64,000 nucleotides of DNA from Scalesia atractyloides (GCA_947069175.1 CAMTDV010000030.1:98852411-98916410); one strand, 5' to 3'; positions 35,823-48,720 are shown, counted from the first letter of the stretch. The notes: generated by a model not told the origin, from the letters alone. Made by a program: numbers and translations.

Positions 35823-38800
35823 GTTAAGTCAGTGAGCCCTGTGCAGGGCTCAACTAGTGGTTTAAGGACCTACCCTTTCAAATTTTTCCACGAATGTAAA
35901 GATGGCAAACTGGGGTCTGTGGGTTTTTTCCGCCTACTTGAACACATGCAAAGCACTCACCTCAAGACAGAAAACCGAAGGCTATCTTTGAAGGAGGCTA
36001 TCTCCAAGGACTTGGACCTTTTTGTGGATGTTGCGGAAGTTCTTAGGGCAGGGGATAAATGGTTATGTGGAAAGTGCATGGTGATGCATGCACTCAGTAG
36101 AGGATGCAAGCATGATAATGAGGTCGTGTCGTTTGCCATGATCTCGGGGATGTTGAAGATTTCATTGTTGGGATTCGGAAACCATGTCAAGTAGTGGTTG
36201 ACACACACCCACGTCACCCAGCAGGGCTCGGGGGTGATGTTAACATCCTCGAGCGTGTTTTCCCCCTCCCTATTCAGACTGTTAAAAGCATTCCCCCCCA
36301 GTTACCAGCTGTTGTTTGCTCAGGTTCTAACAGGTGCTTTGCGCAAAGTGGTAGCGTTGCCAGGATCGTTCATCAATTGGGTCCAATTGTTTTACTACCA
36401 CGGTGCACCTTGCGGGTGGTTAGACCATCCTCCAGACAAGAGCGGAGATCAGGGAACAGGAAATCTACGTAGTGTAGTAACTTCTTGCACGCACTTACAG
36501 TTTGGAAAGATGGGTCTGGGTTTGATGATTTGGTCTCTTCCCTATTGGATAGCGTGGGGGAGACAGGGGCTTCAAGGGGAGAATGCCGGAGAGAGGAAGA
36601 CAAAGAAAGGGACCCTAATATTAAGCAATGTCTTCGGAAAGTCAGCGATGGACATTTCACGGCTGTGGTTAAGGTCCTATGCTCTAGTGGAGTTTCCCCC
36701 TTAGGGGATTCGACCTTGAAAGATCTTATTGATAAACACCCAGTGGTGCCGCCCCCGTCCTTGCCTTCCAACCCTTTTGCCCAACCCACTCTTGTTCTTG
36801 ATGGGGAGTGTGTGCTCAAATGTATTCGATCCTTTTCTAAAGGGACGCCATGTGGTAGAGACGGGATGCGGGCCCAAAACCTGTTAGATGCTATTGGTGG
36901 CGAGGGATTCGTGACTTCCTCAGGTTTGCTTACGAGCATTACTGAAGTTGTTAACTTATGGTTTGGGGGATCCTGCCCCAAGGTGCTTGCTGAGTTTGTT
37001 GCCTCGGCCCCCCTCACCCCCTTTTGAAGCCCGATAAAGGAATTCGGCCTATTGGTGTGGGGGTATTCGGCGAAGGTTGGTTTACAAGGTGGCGATGAAG
37101 AAGGTCGGGAAAGAAATGACCCAGTACTTGGGTGACTATCAATTTGGGGTGGGGATGCCAAATGGGGCAGAGGCGGTGCTTCACAGTGCAAACAGGTTTC
37201 TCAACTCGTTTCATGCAGATGGTTCCTTAGCCTTGCTTACTGTGAATTTAATGCTTTCAACACGGTCGACCGCACAACCTTTCTTCAAGAGGTTCATCAG
37301 CGTTGCCCGTTAATCTATCGGTGGGTCCAATTTCTTTACGCCCAGCCGGGTAGGTTTTTTGATGGTAACGAGTGTATTGAGGCTATTACCGGAGTTCAAC
37401 ACCCTTGGGGCCTCTTCTCTTTGCCCTTGCCTTACACCCCCTTATTCTCCGGGTTCAGGACCGTTGTAAACTCCCGTTTCATGCTTGGTACTTGGATGAT
37501 GGGACGATTATCGGCGACGCCTCTGAGGTTGCTAAGGCCTTAGACATCATCAACGAGGAGGGGCCATCTCTAGGGCTTTATCTCAATATTAAGAAAACAG
37601 AGGTTTATTGGCTTACATGTGACGGGCGGAAAGTTCAGGATTGGCTTTTCTCGAGAGGGATCGGTAGACCAGATAAGGGGGTTAAGCTCCTTGGTGGAGC
37701 TGTTAGTCGGGATCCTAGCTTTATTGAGGAGTTGGCAGGGCGGCGGGCCTCGGGGGCGGTTGACCTCATGAAACTCTTACCCTGCCTGAGGGATCCCCAA
37801 TGTGAACTCCTTCTGCTAAGGTCGTGCATGGGGGTTGCTAAGTTACTTTTTGGCTGCGGACTTGTCAACCCCATTTGATGGAGGATGCGGTATCTCGGTT
37901 CGATGATGGCCTTAGAGAGGCTATAGAAGACATAGTAGTGGGTGGCAGCCCCTTCTTTGGTGACTTCCAATGGCGTCTGGCATTTATGCCAATGCGTCTA
38001 GGTGGTTTGGGCCTCTTCTCAGCTCGAGATGTTGGGGCTTATGCCTTTGTGGCGTCTAGAGCTCAGTCTTAGGAACTACAGGATCATATCCTTCGAAACG
38101 GTGAGGTCGTCGAGCTTGACCCGGACTATCAGCAGGCGCTCAAACACTTACATGTCTCTCTCCCAGACTTGGATAATGGCGGTTTCTCTAATAAGGACAC
38201 CGCCCCCTTGAAGCCATAAAAAACTTTGACGAATACTCTATTTAGCAAAATCGCTCAAAGCCTGGGAGAAGCTTTTGATTTGTCATCCCGCCAGAAGGCG
38301 TTGTGTGAGTGCCTGAAGGGTCCCCATGCTCAGGAATTTTTTACTGTTATCCCGATTGAGGGGTTGGGACAATGCATGTCTGCAGTAGAATACAGAGCCA
38401 TTCTCATATACCGGTTGATGATCCCTATGTACCCGGAAAATGAAACCTGCCCAATATGTCGTAAAGCTTGTATGGATAAATACGGGGAGCACGCAGTTCA
38501 TTGTAAAGAGCTCCCTGGGTTCAAATATCGGCACGACTGGGTGCGGATGTTTTGTGGGACTTCTTAAGAAGAGCTGGGATTTCTGCTAAGAAGGAGGCCC
38601 ATGTGAATTTCCTCATGGAACCTATGGAAGGGTGATCTACTCTGCGACCAGCGGATATGCTCGTCTTTGGCTGGGCTGGGGGGAAACATGCTTGTGTAGA
38701 CCTCACGGGGGTTTCCCCTTTTGTTGGTTTAAGGGAAAACCGGTTTGTAGCTGGACAAGCAGCAAGAAAGGCAGAATTAAAGAAAGTGGATAAGCACGCT

Positions 38801-39025
38801 AAAGCTTGTGTAGAGAACCAACATGTCTTCGTCCCTTTTGTCTTTAATACTTTTGGTTCCCTAACACCAGAAGCTATCCACTTCTTGACGAGGGTTCAAC
38901 GGGTCGTCCACAGCAATTGTTCAACCCCAAGGGGCCAGGGGTTTGTGTTTGAAAGATTAAGGTTTGCAATTCAGAAAGGGTTGGCGGCGCAGCTTGTTGC
39001 CCGTCTACCTTCTGTTTTGATGTAA
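35823..39025 (+). pseudogene. Non-LTR-type reverse transcriptase with C-terminal nuclease motif
   Basis: A decayed coding region spread over all three frames. The N-terminal part (35823-36470) has TYPFKFFHECKDG, a His-containing LLEHMQSTHL, and WLCGKCM, suggesting zinc-binding fingers. The RT part (36485-37880) includes GRDGMRAQNLLDA, IRRRLVYKVA, GVQ followed by a deletion where a QGDPL motif belongs, GPLLFALALHPL and the catalytic AWYLDDGT (about 37480-37505). Then come LPMRLGGLG-like sequence (FMPMRLGGLGLFSARD, 37985-38035) and a finger CPICRKACMDKYGEHAVHC (about 38450-38505). Last is RPADMLVFGW with CVDLTGVSP (38640-38720), resembling the PD-(D/E)XK nuclease of R2-like elements. It has at least six frame changes. 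The gene order recalls restriction-like-endonuclease non-LTR elements; a domesticated relative is possible. Confidence 0.75.
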
Positions 39026-39892
39026 CTTGGCAAGTTTTCTAATTTATATATAAAATGGTACCATTAATTTAGACTTAAAAAAACATGTAATTAGTTTAAA
39101 TATAGTGTTATAATCAAGAAGGTATCAACATTAAAAAAATTTATAACAATACTGTAATTAACTTCAATATAATAAAATTTCAATTTGGTGAACTAAAGCT
39201 AACACACAAAAAAAAAAATCAATATTTGCGATATGTTTTTTTTAACTTTTCTCATTTCTGTTAATTACAATTTTGTTATCACACAGACTAAATAATCTGT
39301 TTAAATGGTATCATAATAAAATTACATTTCTTAGAAAAAAAAAACAACATTTTAGTCATCCGTAGTATCTCTATATTTCTATTAATTAATCATGTACAAG
39401 AAAATATGATTTAACGGTAAAAGTGTTTACTAAAGTGGCCATAAAGAAAAAAAAAGAGAGTAGTAAAAATGTCAACAAAATATTTAACTCGATTAACTAC
39501 ATTAAAATAACCAGTCAAGTCCTTTTTTTAAAACGGAAAATTTCTTTTAAAATAGAGATTGTGTAAGGGATAAAAACTTAAAATAGAGATTGTGTAGGGG
39601 ATGCATTGTAAACGATATGCAGAAATTATAGAATAATAAATGATAAAAATAAAAACACAAGTAATACGTATAACCGATCAACTATTTTTAGGTGTATATT
39701 GATTATTGAGAATAATCACAAAGAAAACCTAACTAAGCATATCGTCTCACTATTGTAATCTCTAACTATTATAATGATATAACAGTAAACTCCTAACTAA
39801 TACATTTTTTTAATATATTAACAATAACTCTTAACTAATATATTTCTCTAATATATCATCGTTCAAATATAAATACGTATATACATACAAGG
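39026..39892. other. AT-rich intergenic DNA
   Basis: No gene recognised. A short tandem phrase TTAAAATAGAGATTGTGTA occurs twice (about 39546 and 39579). Confidence 0.6.
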
Positions 39893-40625
39893 TCATGTTC
39901 GTGTTCGTTTTTTCAAGAAAAAATGTGTCCACGAACTATTTATGAACATTTACCGAACGATATTTTTTGTTCGCGTTCATTCATTAAGGAAAATGAATGT
40001 GTTTGTGTTAATTTGTTAATTTTAGATAACGAACACCAACGCAGGAAATGAATGTGTGCGTGTTAGTTTGTTAATTTTAGATAACGAACACCAACGCAGG
40101 AAATGAATGTGTGCGTGTTAGTTTGTTAATTTTATATAACGAACACCAACACAACTTGAACACAAATGAAGGTTCATGAACAAAAACAAACGTGGATGAA
40201 TATGAACATAAAGAAGCATATATTAAACTTTGAATAAAATCGGCATCTTCTATCACAAAGACGGTGGTCCTCAAGATGACGACGTCGACAATGTTATTGG
40301 CTATCATAAATATTTGAAGGTTGTGATTTGTGAAAGTTGTGAACCTTAAATTGTTAAAAAGTATGTAATATACAATACATTGATATTTATCAAATATGCT
40401 ATTAGTGGGAATTTCGAAGTATTTAAAAAATAAAAAAGTACAAACCCTAACGTACATTAATGAACACGTTACTGGACGTTCATTAATATAAAAACGTACG
40501 CAGACTATGTTCATGTTCGAACATAAATTCTTGTTCGTGTTCGTTCATTTATTAAACGAACGAATACAAACAAACTTTCCGCTACGGTCCACAGACCGTT
40601 CGCTGAACATTCGTTTTGTTTACAA
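39893..40625. repeat. Dispersed GTTCG-rich repeat, copy 1 (hAT-like?)
   Basis: Rich in TGTTCATGAACA-, GTTCGTTCATTTATTAAACG- and CGAACGAA-type motifs, with the last 120 bp matching copy 2 at 42980-43105 (CAAACTTTCCGC, GAACATTCGTTTTG-type). The left end AAGGTCATGTTCGTGTTCG and the complement of the right end (GGTTGTAAACAAAACGAA) are weakly inverted. It contains a 55-bp tandem array (39989-40153). Open frames across it are repeat translations. Confidence 0.55.
39989..40153 (+). repeat. 55-bp tandem array, three units
   Basis: Units at 39989, 40044 and 40099 contain AAATGAATGTGTGCGTGTTA and AACGAACACCAACGCA. Units 2 and 3 are almost identical. Confidence 0.9.
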
Positions 40626-40845
40626 CCATACATACATACATGCATGCATGCATACATACATACTCTCAATGCTTTCCCACAGTTGGAGCGAAAACGAGAT
40701 TGAACACTCAAACTAGGGGGATAAACAACAATAAATATATAATATAATCTTGAAAATGAAAAATCACAAAATAACACAAATTTGTGAAGGAAAACGGCAA
40801 AACAATGGAACAGAGGGCATAATGGTGGCAGCAAGAGGCCCTACA

Positions 40846-41260
40846 TTAGGTTATGGTGACAAGAGCTAAGATCGAGATGGTAGAAGCCACAAATTGTGGC
40901 GTTACAACGACGACATGATGACATGAGTTGCGACTGTGATGACAAGAGCTACACCTATAGCGGCAAAATGAAGACATAAAATAAATAAATAAATAAAACA
41001 TAATATATGTGTGTGTACAAGCTTCCCCAAGGCAGGATGTAAAGAAGAACAGAAAGGAAATCTTCACACAAGCCAACGATAGGTGAGGGCCGATGACCAA
41101 CCAATATATGCCGACAAAAGCAGCAGAGAGAGATGTGAAGGTAGAGAAGAAAATAAGACAACAAATCTAAAGCTATGATACCATATATAATAATGAAAAC
41201 TACGTAATGTATTGTGTTTAGTTGATCAATTATTCATAGGAGTACAATTAAGATAATTAC
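40846..41260 (-). mobile_element. LTR-retroelement remnant with primer site, TRIM-like copy 1
   Basis: On the minus strand an LTR-like AT-rich end (CATTATTATATA) is followed by TGGTATCATAGC, matching a Met-tRNA primer-binding site, at about 41175-41186. The remaining internal sequence (to about 40846) is a non-coding leader. It resembles 45280-45700 in layout. No gag or pol was found. Confidence 0.4.
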
Positions 41261-42479
41261 AAAGGAAACATGCATGATTAAATCATATCAAATAAACCTT
41301 ATCTAATTTAATCTCTCAAACTTGCTTTTGCAATTAATATGGGCCAATGTTGATGACTCGCCATCTCTAGAAAATATTGATTTGGATTTGATTTATTAGC
41401 CAAGATTTGTGACTTACAATGTCTTAAGATTGTTATTTTGTCTTTCTTAAGTTATTTCTACCATGAATAATAACAAATAACAAGAGTTGTTACATTATTG
41501 ATGTTGTCACATAAGCTAAATCAAGCAATAACTATTGATAAAATAGTCTTTGAACATAAACATCAAACTTGCATAATTGGGCATACTATTGTAATGAATT
41601 TCATGCATTGTTATATATTGCACATCATAACTAATTATAACAGTAAATAAAACCTATGAAGTTAGACACAATTTTGTAATGGGTTTTGCACGTTATTGTA
41701 TAGTTGTGTCAAAACAAAATGCAACGCTAATTCAAACACAAGAAGTTAGATGTATTGCTCCAATGTATCAAAACACTCGTTAAAGTTATAATGTATTCGA
41801 AAGTGAAAAAAAAATCAATATTAATTGTTTCTAAATATTAGACGGTTCTCATTTGGTTTAAACTGATGAAAATCTTGAGAAGTGTAAGAAGCGACCATGA
41901 AATTGACACATCATGTACGGGGTGGGAGTTGTAGTTAGACGCACCATATAATGATCGTCGGGGCACCGTTACACAAACCTTTATATCACACTCTAAAAAT
42001 CAGAATTATTTAATTAATAAGTATATTAACAATACAAGTACCGTTTGAAAAGTGAAAGGTGTATGTAAAAAGGGACCGAAATGAAGGGAAGCTTTCCAAC
42101 TCATAAACGAAACCCAACTAACAAATTATTTCAAACTTTTATTTTTCTTTTTGAGATTTGAAATCTAAATCTTCCTCCTTTTGCAAACAAAAAATCCTCA
42201 AAAAATTTCGTGATGTTTCTTCTTTTTGTTGTTTTACTACACTACCCCTTCAATCTTATCCACTTAATACCGTCATCTTCATCATTATGAAATAGAATTT
42301 CTACGTGGACATCACCTGCTTCTTTTGGAATGTCAGCATGGCTCGATCTTATTATATAAAACTCATTGACTACCTTAATAGGATAACAGTTCTTTTTATA
42401 AAATATTAAGGGTGTATTTGGTTCCTGAATCTTTTTAAATAGAACTAGAAATAAATAGTATTGGATTAGGCAGTAAAAA
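41261..42479. other. Intergenic DNA, no gene recognised
   Basis: AT-rich; no open frame with a recognised motif. Confidence 0.6.
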
Positions 42480-43105
42480 ACCGAACGAACATTAACAAGG
42501 TCTGGTTCTTGTTCATTTGTTAAGGAAATAAATGTGTTTACGAAGTGTACATGAACACTTCCCAAAAAAGATTTTGTGCTTATGTTCGTTTATTAAGGAA
42601 ACAAACATTGTTCGTTCGTTAATTTTAGTTAACAAACACAAACAAATGTTTATGAACACAAACAACCTTCATGAAAATAAACAAAAACAAATACAAATGA
42701 ACAAACAATACAATACAATAGTATTTATTAAATATTTTATTAGTGAGAGTTTTGAAATATTGAAATAAAATATAAAAATTGAAAACCCTAATGAACTATC
42801 GGACTAAACGAACCTGGGTTATCAAACGTTCACTTGAAATAAAATATACAAATATGAAACCCTTATAAACTATCGGAAATAAATGAACTCGTTATCAATC
42901 GTTCACTTGAAATAAAATATAAAAATTGAAAACCCTAATAAAATCATCGGACATAAACGAACTTGTTATCAAACGTTCATGAACATAAATGAACGAACGC
43001 GACCCCTGTTCATGTCCGTTCATTTATTAAAGGAACGAAAACAAATGAACTTTCCGCCGAGCAGTTCATGAACATACTGTTCATTGAACATTTGATTCGT
43101 TCGCC
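42480..43105. repeat. Dispersed GTTCG-rich repeat, copy 2
   Basis: Related to 39893-40625. It shares GTTCGTT-ATTAAGGAAA, AACAAACACAAAC, ATTTATTAAATAT-GAG-TTTTGAA and the terminal CTTTCCGC-GTTCATGAACA block. It contains an internal tandem of about 60 bp with GAAAACCCTAATGAACTATCGGA-like units (42780-42970). Confidence 0.6.
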
Positions 43106-43324
43106 ACCATAGATTTGAGTACAAAATCGAAATTGCCAAAAATAAAAAGTTTTGAAAAAAAAAAACTTTAATAAAAATAAAAGGAAGTTAAATGTCTACT
43201 GCATTGCGGTGCCATAATCATCATGGCCATCACCTATACTTTTTTTAAGCTTATTATTTGTGAGATTTGAACCTAATATCTTCTCTTCTTAAACCTATAT
43301 GTATAAAAGTTTTGTTTTTACTAA

Positions 43325-43363
<39 letters not shown>

Positions 43364-43367
43364 ACCG

Positions 43368-44320
43368 TATAGGGTGAGGTTATTGTAAAAAAGTGTTTTT
43401 TGTGAGAAATTTAAGAAAGAATTTAAACCATTAGATTTTTAATCTAATGGTTGAGATTTTGATAGCAATCTTGTAAATAGTTTTTACTATTAAAATAATC
43501 AATATTCTAGAATAAGGGTATAAAGGTAAATTTAATATCTTTAAATTTAGAAAATCACATGCAATGTACATACAAGTTCCCTTTCTTTTTTAAACGTTAA
43601 TAACTTTTTATACATAACTCGTTTTTAAAAAAAATTACACCATAATAACGAGTGTTTTTTTATATTTAATATGAGTACCATATTGTTATACTTATGTAGA
43701 GAAAAAAATTACGCTTCGATTAGATGTTTTAGTCCATGGTGTTTTTTCTATGTTCATACAATGGTGTTTTAATTGTATTGTGATTTAAGGTGTTGTGTTT
43801 TACAGTAAAACACCATGACGTAAATAAGACACCATAACATTGCAAATAATGAATTATGATTCAAGACATGGTTTTTTAACATCTAGAGTATGTGATTACA
43901 GTCATGGTGTTTTAACATCTGGAATAACAATAGAATCATTGTATATGTTAAAACACCACGACTGTATTATGATTCAATTCATGGTGTTTTTGGAATCTAT
44001 ATGGTGTTTTATACCTGCAAAAATAACCAAAATCATTACAAATGTTAGAACATCATGGTTGTATTACGATTCAGTGGTGGTGTTTGTCTGGAATTCGTAT
44101 GGTGTTTTATACGAACTGATGATGTATCCCTAAAATAACTGATGAATTCCTAAAATTACTCATAAATTCGGTTACAAGATTATATCTTTAATTATATCAT
44201 TAATTAGGATTATGGGTTAAATTACCATCTTACCCTTAAACTATTAAAATAGATAGGGACATGTGTCATCACATAATCTTTCTTATCCTTCCCACACTTT
44301 TAGTCTTTTTTACAGGATCC

Positions 44321-44324
<4 letters not shown>
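43368..44324 (-). mobile_element. TATAGG family element A (957 bp)
   Basis: It starts TATAGGGTGAGGTTATTG directly after an (AT)n microsatellite and ends CAGGATCCTCTA before a (TATC)n(AT)n microsatellite. It is the reverse complement of element B (57142-58107) in layout. Both share AGAGGATC, AAGTGTG, GATGACAYGTGTCC, a core around GTTATTGACGTT/AACGTTAATAAC, and TCTCACAAAA before a T-rich end. The middle holds several degenerate ATGGTGTTTT units. It encodes no protein. Confidence 0.65.
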
Positions 44325-44357
<33 letters not shown>

Positions 44358-44376
44358 ATATATATATATATATATA
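44321..44376. repeat. (TATC)n(AT)n compound microsatellite
   Basis: About 34 bp of TATC units followed by about 18 bp of AT, at the edge of TATAGG element A. Confidence 0.95.
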
Positions 44377-45165
44377 TTATATTTGGTACACACAAATTGA
44401 TAAGTTATTTAAAGAATAAAAGTTAATTGTGTAAATAAGCTAACCTAATGACCATGTACGAATTAGTCATACCTAATTATATCATATTATCTCAAATTAT
44501 ATACATTGAAAACTTGTGTTGTACAAAAATATGTTATGTTGTAAGTTCAGAGAGAGATATAAAAAATTCTTCCAATATTTTAATTATAATTGTTTTTTTA
44601 ATTTTCGTATTGATATGCTACACAGATAATTTAAAGTGTCATATATATCATATATTAGGGATCGTTGTTTATCATTAATCTTATTATTATTAATAAAACA
44701 TTTATGAGTCATTTCTTAACCATCGTTGTTTATCAAATAACAAGTTTAAGTACTTCCAACTACTTTGTCAAAATCATACATAGTTTGATTGGTTCGATGG
44801 AAGCGAAGTACGAATCTTTTGAGGTGCAATTGAGCATCATTATTGTCAATGGTACATTGTCACCATGTTTTTGCCTTCAAATTTCCAACATTTCTAATCA
44901 AAACGAACCACATCACATAGGCTAGATGTTAGATTTTTGGTGTGATTGACGTAAAAGAATATACAATAATATATTGGAAAAAGAATAAAATATTTCTGGT
45001 GTTCATTAACTTTTGAATACAAATGAATATATCTAATCTTTCTTAACATAATCGTCATTTATTGGGTTTCAATCACATTTTGATGAGAGCTTTAATTACA
45101 ACAAGCTAAGAATTATACAAGGATATCAGTATTGAAAGTGGTGTATTTGCAATGAAAAGGCTGTG
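44377..45165. other. Intergenic DNA, no gene recognised
   Basis: AT-rich with short open frames lacking known motifs. Confidence 0.6.
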
Positions 45166-45740
45166 AGCAATTGGGTTTGAACTACATAATATTGAAAAGC
45201 TACTAAGATGTATATTATTGATCAATTGATTAAAAATTATAAGAAAATTTAATTAAATCATGTCACCTAACCATGGATATTACAACAAACTAGCTAATAA
45301 TAATATCATAGCCGAAGGAACCAGACTAGAGCAAAAAACAATGAAGGTATAAGAAAAACATACGCCAATGGCAAAATAACAAGAGAAAAAAACTGTGGTG
45401 GGAAACAACGGTGACGAGTGGTGGCATGACGGTGACAAGAAACAATAATAAAACCTAAATTTAATATGTGTACAAGCGCCCTCGGGTCAATACAGAGGTA
45501 TAAGAAAAGAAAGAAAGTCATCACATAAGGAACAATGAGAGATTAAGACCAACAACCACTCTTGATCACACGAAGAAGGATATGAGGGAGAGCAAGAAGA
45601 AGAAAAACACTACGGGTTTGATATCATATAGAATAATGAAAATCTCGTGAGATATTATATATTATTGATCAACTACATAGGAATATATTGAATATAATTG
45701 TAAGAAAAAACTAATTAATTAATAAATTCTAAATGGAAAT
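45166..45740 (-). mobile_element. TRIM-like relic, copy 2
   Basis: Two similar AT-rich direct repeats containing TATATTATTGATCAA lie near 45210-45270 and 45650-45720. They enclose about 380 bp of non-coding sequence, with a degenerate primer-site-like TGATATCAAACCCG (minus strand, about 45617-45630). This is the layout of a terminal-repeat retrotransposon in miniature, but both ends are decayed. Confidence 0.35.
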
Positions 45741-45750
45741 AATATACAAT

Positions 45751-46373
45751 CTCAGTTGTCAAGGCTCACACAGGCACGTTCCTAGGACCACTTTTCAGGC
45801 CCAGCACAGCCTTCTCGTTTCGCTTCAAAAGCCCCACTTTTAGGCCCTCGGGTGCATTTTCAGTCCAAATTCCAACAAAATTTCGGTCAAAAATCGTTTG
45901 AACATGTTTGAAACATTTATAAGAGCTATAAACAAGCTTAGAAATAACCATAAACAACTTAAACTAGCCCATGACTTTAATGCCTAGTTTCATCTTGAGG
46001 GTGAGATAAAGCTTTGGAACAAATAGGTCTTGGGTTCGATTCCCACAATGGGTGTTTTTTCCCATATTTATTGGGTTTCCTCCTGAATTGATGTATAAAC
46101 ATTATGCCTAGTGGAGATGGATATGATCGGGTGGTTCCGCTGGTGGCACAATAATACTCCAGTGGTCCGTTAGTGATCCAAAATTGTCGTTAAAAAAAAC
46201 CAACTTAAACTAGCCTTAAAGAAGTCTAAAACATATCTATAAAATCCCTAAAAATGTATTTTTATACCAAACGACTCGCCTAAAAAAAACGCTCGCTTTT
46301 AAACGCCTTGAATTGAGGCCCAAGGCTCGCCCTTTGTGCTTTGAGTGCGCCTTGCGCCTTTGACAACTATGAT
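45751..46373. mobile_element. TIR element with GTTGTCAAAGGCGC ends, split by a SINE
   Basis: The left end CTCAGTTGTCAAGGC and the complement of the right end (ATCATAGTTGTCAAAGGC) are inverted repeats. TACAAT flanks both sides (45745-45750 and 46374-46379). Without the nested SINE and its duplicate site it would be about 377 bp. The arms contain GCGCC/AGGCGC motifs. No coding capacity; superfamily uncertain. Confidence 0.55.
45970..46200 (+). mobile_element. SINE nested in a TIR element
   Basis: 231 bp flanked by a perfect 15-bp duplication CAACTTAAACTAGCC (45955-45969 and 46201-46215). It has a tRNA-like head with GGGTTCGATTCCCA (box B, about 46032) and an upstream GATAAAGCTTTGGAAC region. 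The body contains TTATTGGGTTTCCTCCTGAA and GTGGTTCCGCTGGTGGC, and the 3' end is TTAAAAAAAAC. From memory it resembles the Au SINE group of plants. Confidence 0.82.
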
Positions 46374-46379
46374 TACAAT

Positions 46380-47481
46380 AAACACCAACTAATAATATTT
46401 TCTATCTAATAAGAACTTGTTCCATATAGAAGGTTGGTAGAACCTCACAAAGGATATAAAAGTGGGAGCATTTGTTGGATATTGTTTTCTCAACATTAAG
46501 AAAGAGCTGAGAGAGCCAAAAGGGTGCGAAGTACACCATAAACACTCTCTGGAATACGCCGCAAAATCAAATAGATAGCAAGTTTCTTATGACCAGACTC
46601 TTTCTTGCTATTGATTTAAGCGAGATTTCAGAGCTTTAAAGTGAAAGAGATATCGATACACAAAGTAGTGTATTTATATAAATATGTTGTGAGATATTGG
46701 GTGGGAAGTTGTTGGTCTGTAGTTACTTACCAAGTATTAACAATCGGTAACTAATTACAAATTTGTTTAGTGGAAGCAGATTGAAAAATATGAGTTTATC
46801 GAAGTTTAATTTTAGTATCGAACAAATAAAAAAAGTAGACAATGGTATGGCGATTGAAATGTGAATGAATCATGATAGTGGACAAACTAGGAACACATAA
46901 CTACTTATAATCACTTAGCTAAAGATATTTATGCTTATGTCAAAATCATAACATATGTGTAATTTCAATATACTTCTTTCAAAATCAGCGGGGTAAGTTA
47001 TATAATAGAAGGTGTGTTAGCTCAAGATGTTTTCCCTTGCAATTGACACACGTGTTCTTTCATTCGACTCGAGTTCTTAGGTTCACCGTGAAACCATTTA
47101 AACATATACATGTTCTCTTTTCTGTTGATCTTGGTTGTACTAAGGCTGTTCATATTGATCGGCGCTCGACGCTTGTTTGATGCCTGCTCGAAAAATGCTC
47201 GGAATTTGTTCGTTTGATTAAGCTTGATTGAAAAAACCCCAGTTCGGATCGGTTCAGTTTGTAAACGAACCGAGCACGAGCAAAGGTCCGCTCCGTTCGG
47301 TTCGCTTGATTGGCTCGATTTACCTTTTTAATATATATACACACACACACATATAGTGGTGAAGCTTGTGACCAGAGGGTCGAAAATGCATATACCCAAA
47401 AACTTGTATAAAACCGGGGTCGAAAAGGTATATACCAAAAAATTTCTATACGAAAACTACATACTCTCCGTTATGTTATGC

Positions 47482-47518
<37 letters not shown>

Positions 47519-48382
47519 CCATTTTTAGTTAGATGACTAGAGTCCCACATTAACAATGTGTGGTCCAAGATCCAGACATAGATCATTTAACTAATTAGAA
47601 TTGAAGTCTAATACTAACACTACATTGTCCAATACTTGAATGTTTATTTGAGTAATTGAGTCAAAATTTCAAATACTGAAATGTGAAGTGTCAATCAATA
47701 CTCAAGTCTCAACTCGCTATTCGATTCAGAAATTGTTAAGATAAGTTAGCTTAATGCCCTCTTTCACAAACTCAATTGCAAGCTATGCAATCATCTTTCT
47801 ATTAACAACATAAGAAGATAGAGGTTGTTTATGCAATCTTTAGATGATGATTTGTTGTTTGGTTAAATGTGTTACAATGAATACAATAATATTCCTCCAT
47901 CTGGTCCCTAAATATACTTAAAATTGTTTCTGAACCATGGAATTCATAGAGAAACTAAACTTTATGAATAAATATAACTAGAAAGTTTGTATAACTTTAT
48001 TTAACATGAAAGTACGTCCAAAAGACTATAAAAAACAATTATTTAAGCCTTCCACAACAAATGTATGGGATATAATTATTAGGTGTATAAACGAATCAGG
48101 TTACTGATACGCAAGATTAGCTCGTTAATAGCTTGAATAGAGTTTGAATCCAAGACGCAAGCTTCGGTTGAAGTTTGTTAAATAAATTAGCCCGAACAAT
48201 GAACTAGTTAGTTTACGAGCCTAAACATATCTAATATTTTTATAAATATAATAATTATTTAATATATATAATAAGAAATGTGATTATATTTACATAATAA
48301 ATATAATTAGATAATATAATAATATGTGAAATAATAATATGAAAAACATAAACTTATTTTAATAATTATTTAAAAAACAATA
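46380..48382. other. Intergenic DNA with small repeats
   Basis: No gene recognised. There is a promoter-like TATAAAAGTGGGAGC near 46457, which could be the start of an LTR. GCTCG-rich repeat sequence occupies 47145-47335 (hAT-like pattern). An (AC)n lies near 47338-47350 and a (TG)n near 47486-47514. Confidence 0.5.
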
Positions 48383-48398
48383 TACTCAAATTTTGAAT

Positions 48399-48720
48399 TT
48401 TTTATTTGAAGGGTAACTTTCAATATGTACATGGACCATTAGTCACCGGGTTCCCATCAAGGATGGTTGCCCGTCAGCCCAGCATTCGCAGACGCGATGT
48501 TCTATCGGGCCCCGGCTGCCGCTCTGACTGACCTTCGCCCGGAATATTGCCCCCACACGAGAGCCTCGCTGGGGTAACAGCTGGGTAAAACCAGGTTGCC
48601 CTCCGGATCGAACCATGCCTCGGTAGGAAACGATCCATCATTAGGACGTCCCGCACCTTTTGCCCAAGCCAGGAGTCGAACCGGAGTCTTCAAGGAGAAA
48701 CCGGCACCACTTACCCAACT
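48399..48720 (-). mobile_element. GC-rich tRNA-derived SINE (322 bp)
   Basis: Flanked by a perfect 16-bp duplication TACTCAAATTTTGAAT (48383-48398 and 48721-48736). On the minus strand it begins AGTTGGGTAAGTGGTGCCGG with box A (TGGGTAAGTGG, 48717-48707) and box B (GGTTCGACTCC, 48682-48672), spaced as in tRNA promoters. The body is far more GC-rich than its surroundings, and it ends in CAAATAAAAAA. Frames on the minus strand are not genes. Confidence 0.85.

Noticed and set aside
36373..37191. 272-residue minus-strand frame
   Set aside because: Antisense to the decayed reverse transcriptase; no motif and no start context.
48672..48717. Possible tRNA gene (boxes A and B)
   Set aside because: The sequence does not close into a cloverleaf and belongs to a SINE with TSD and A-rich tail.
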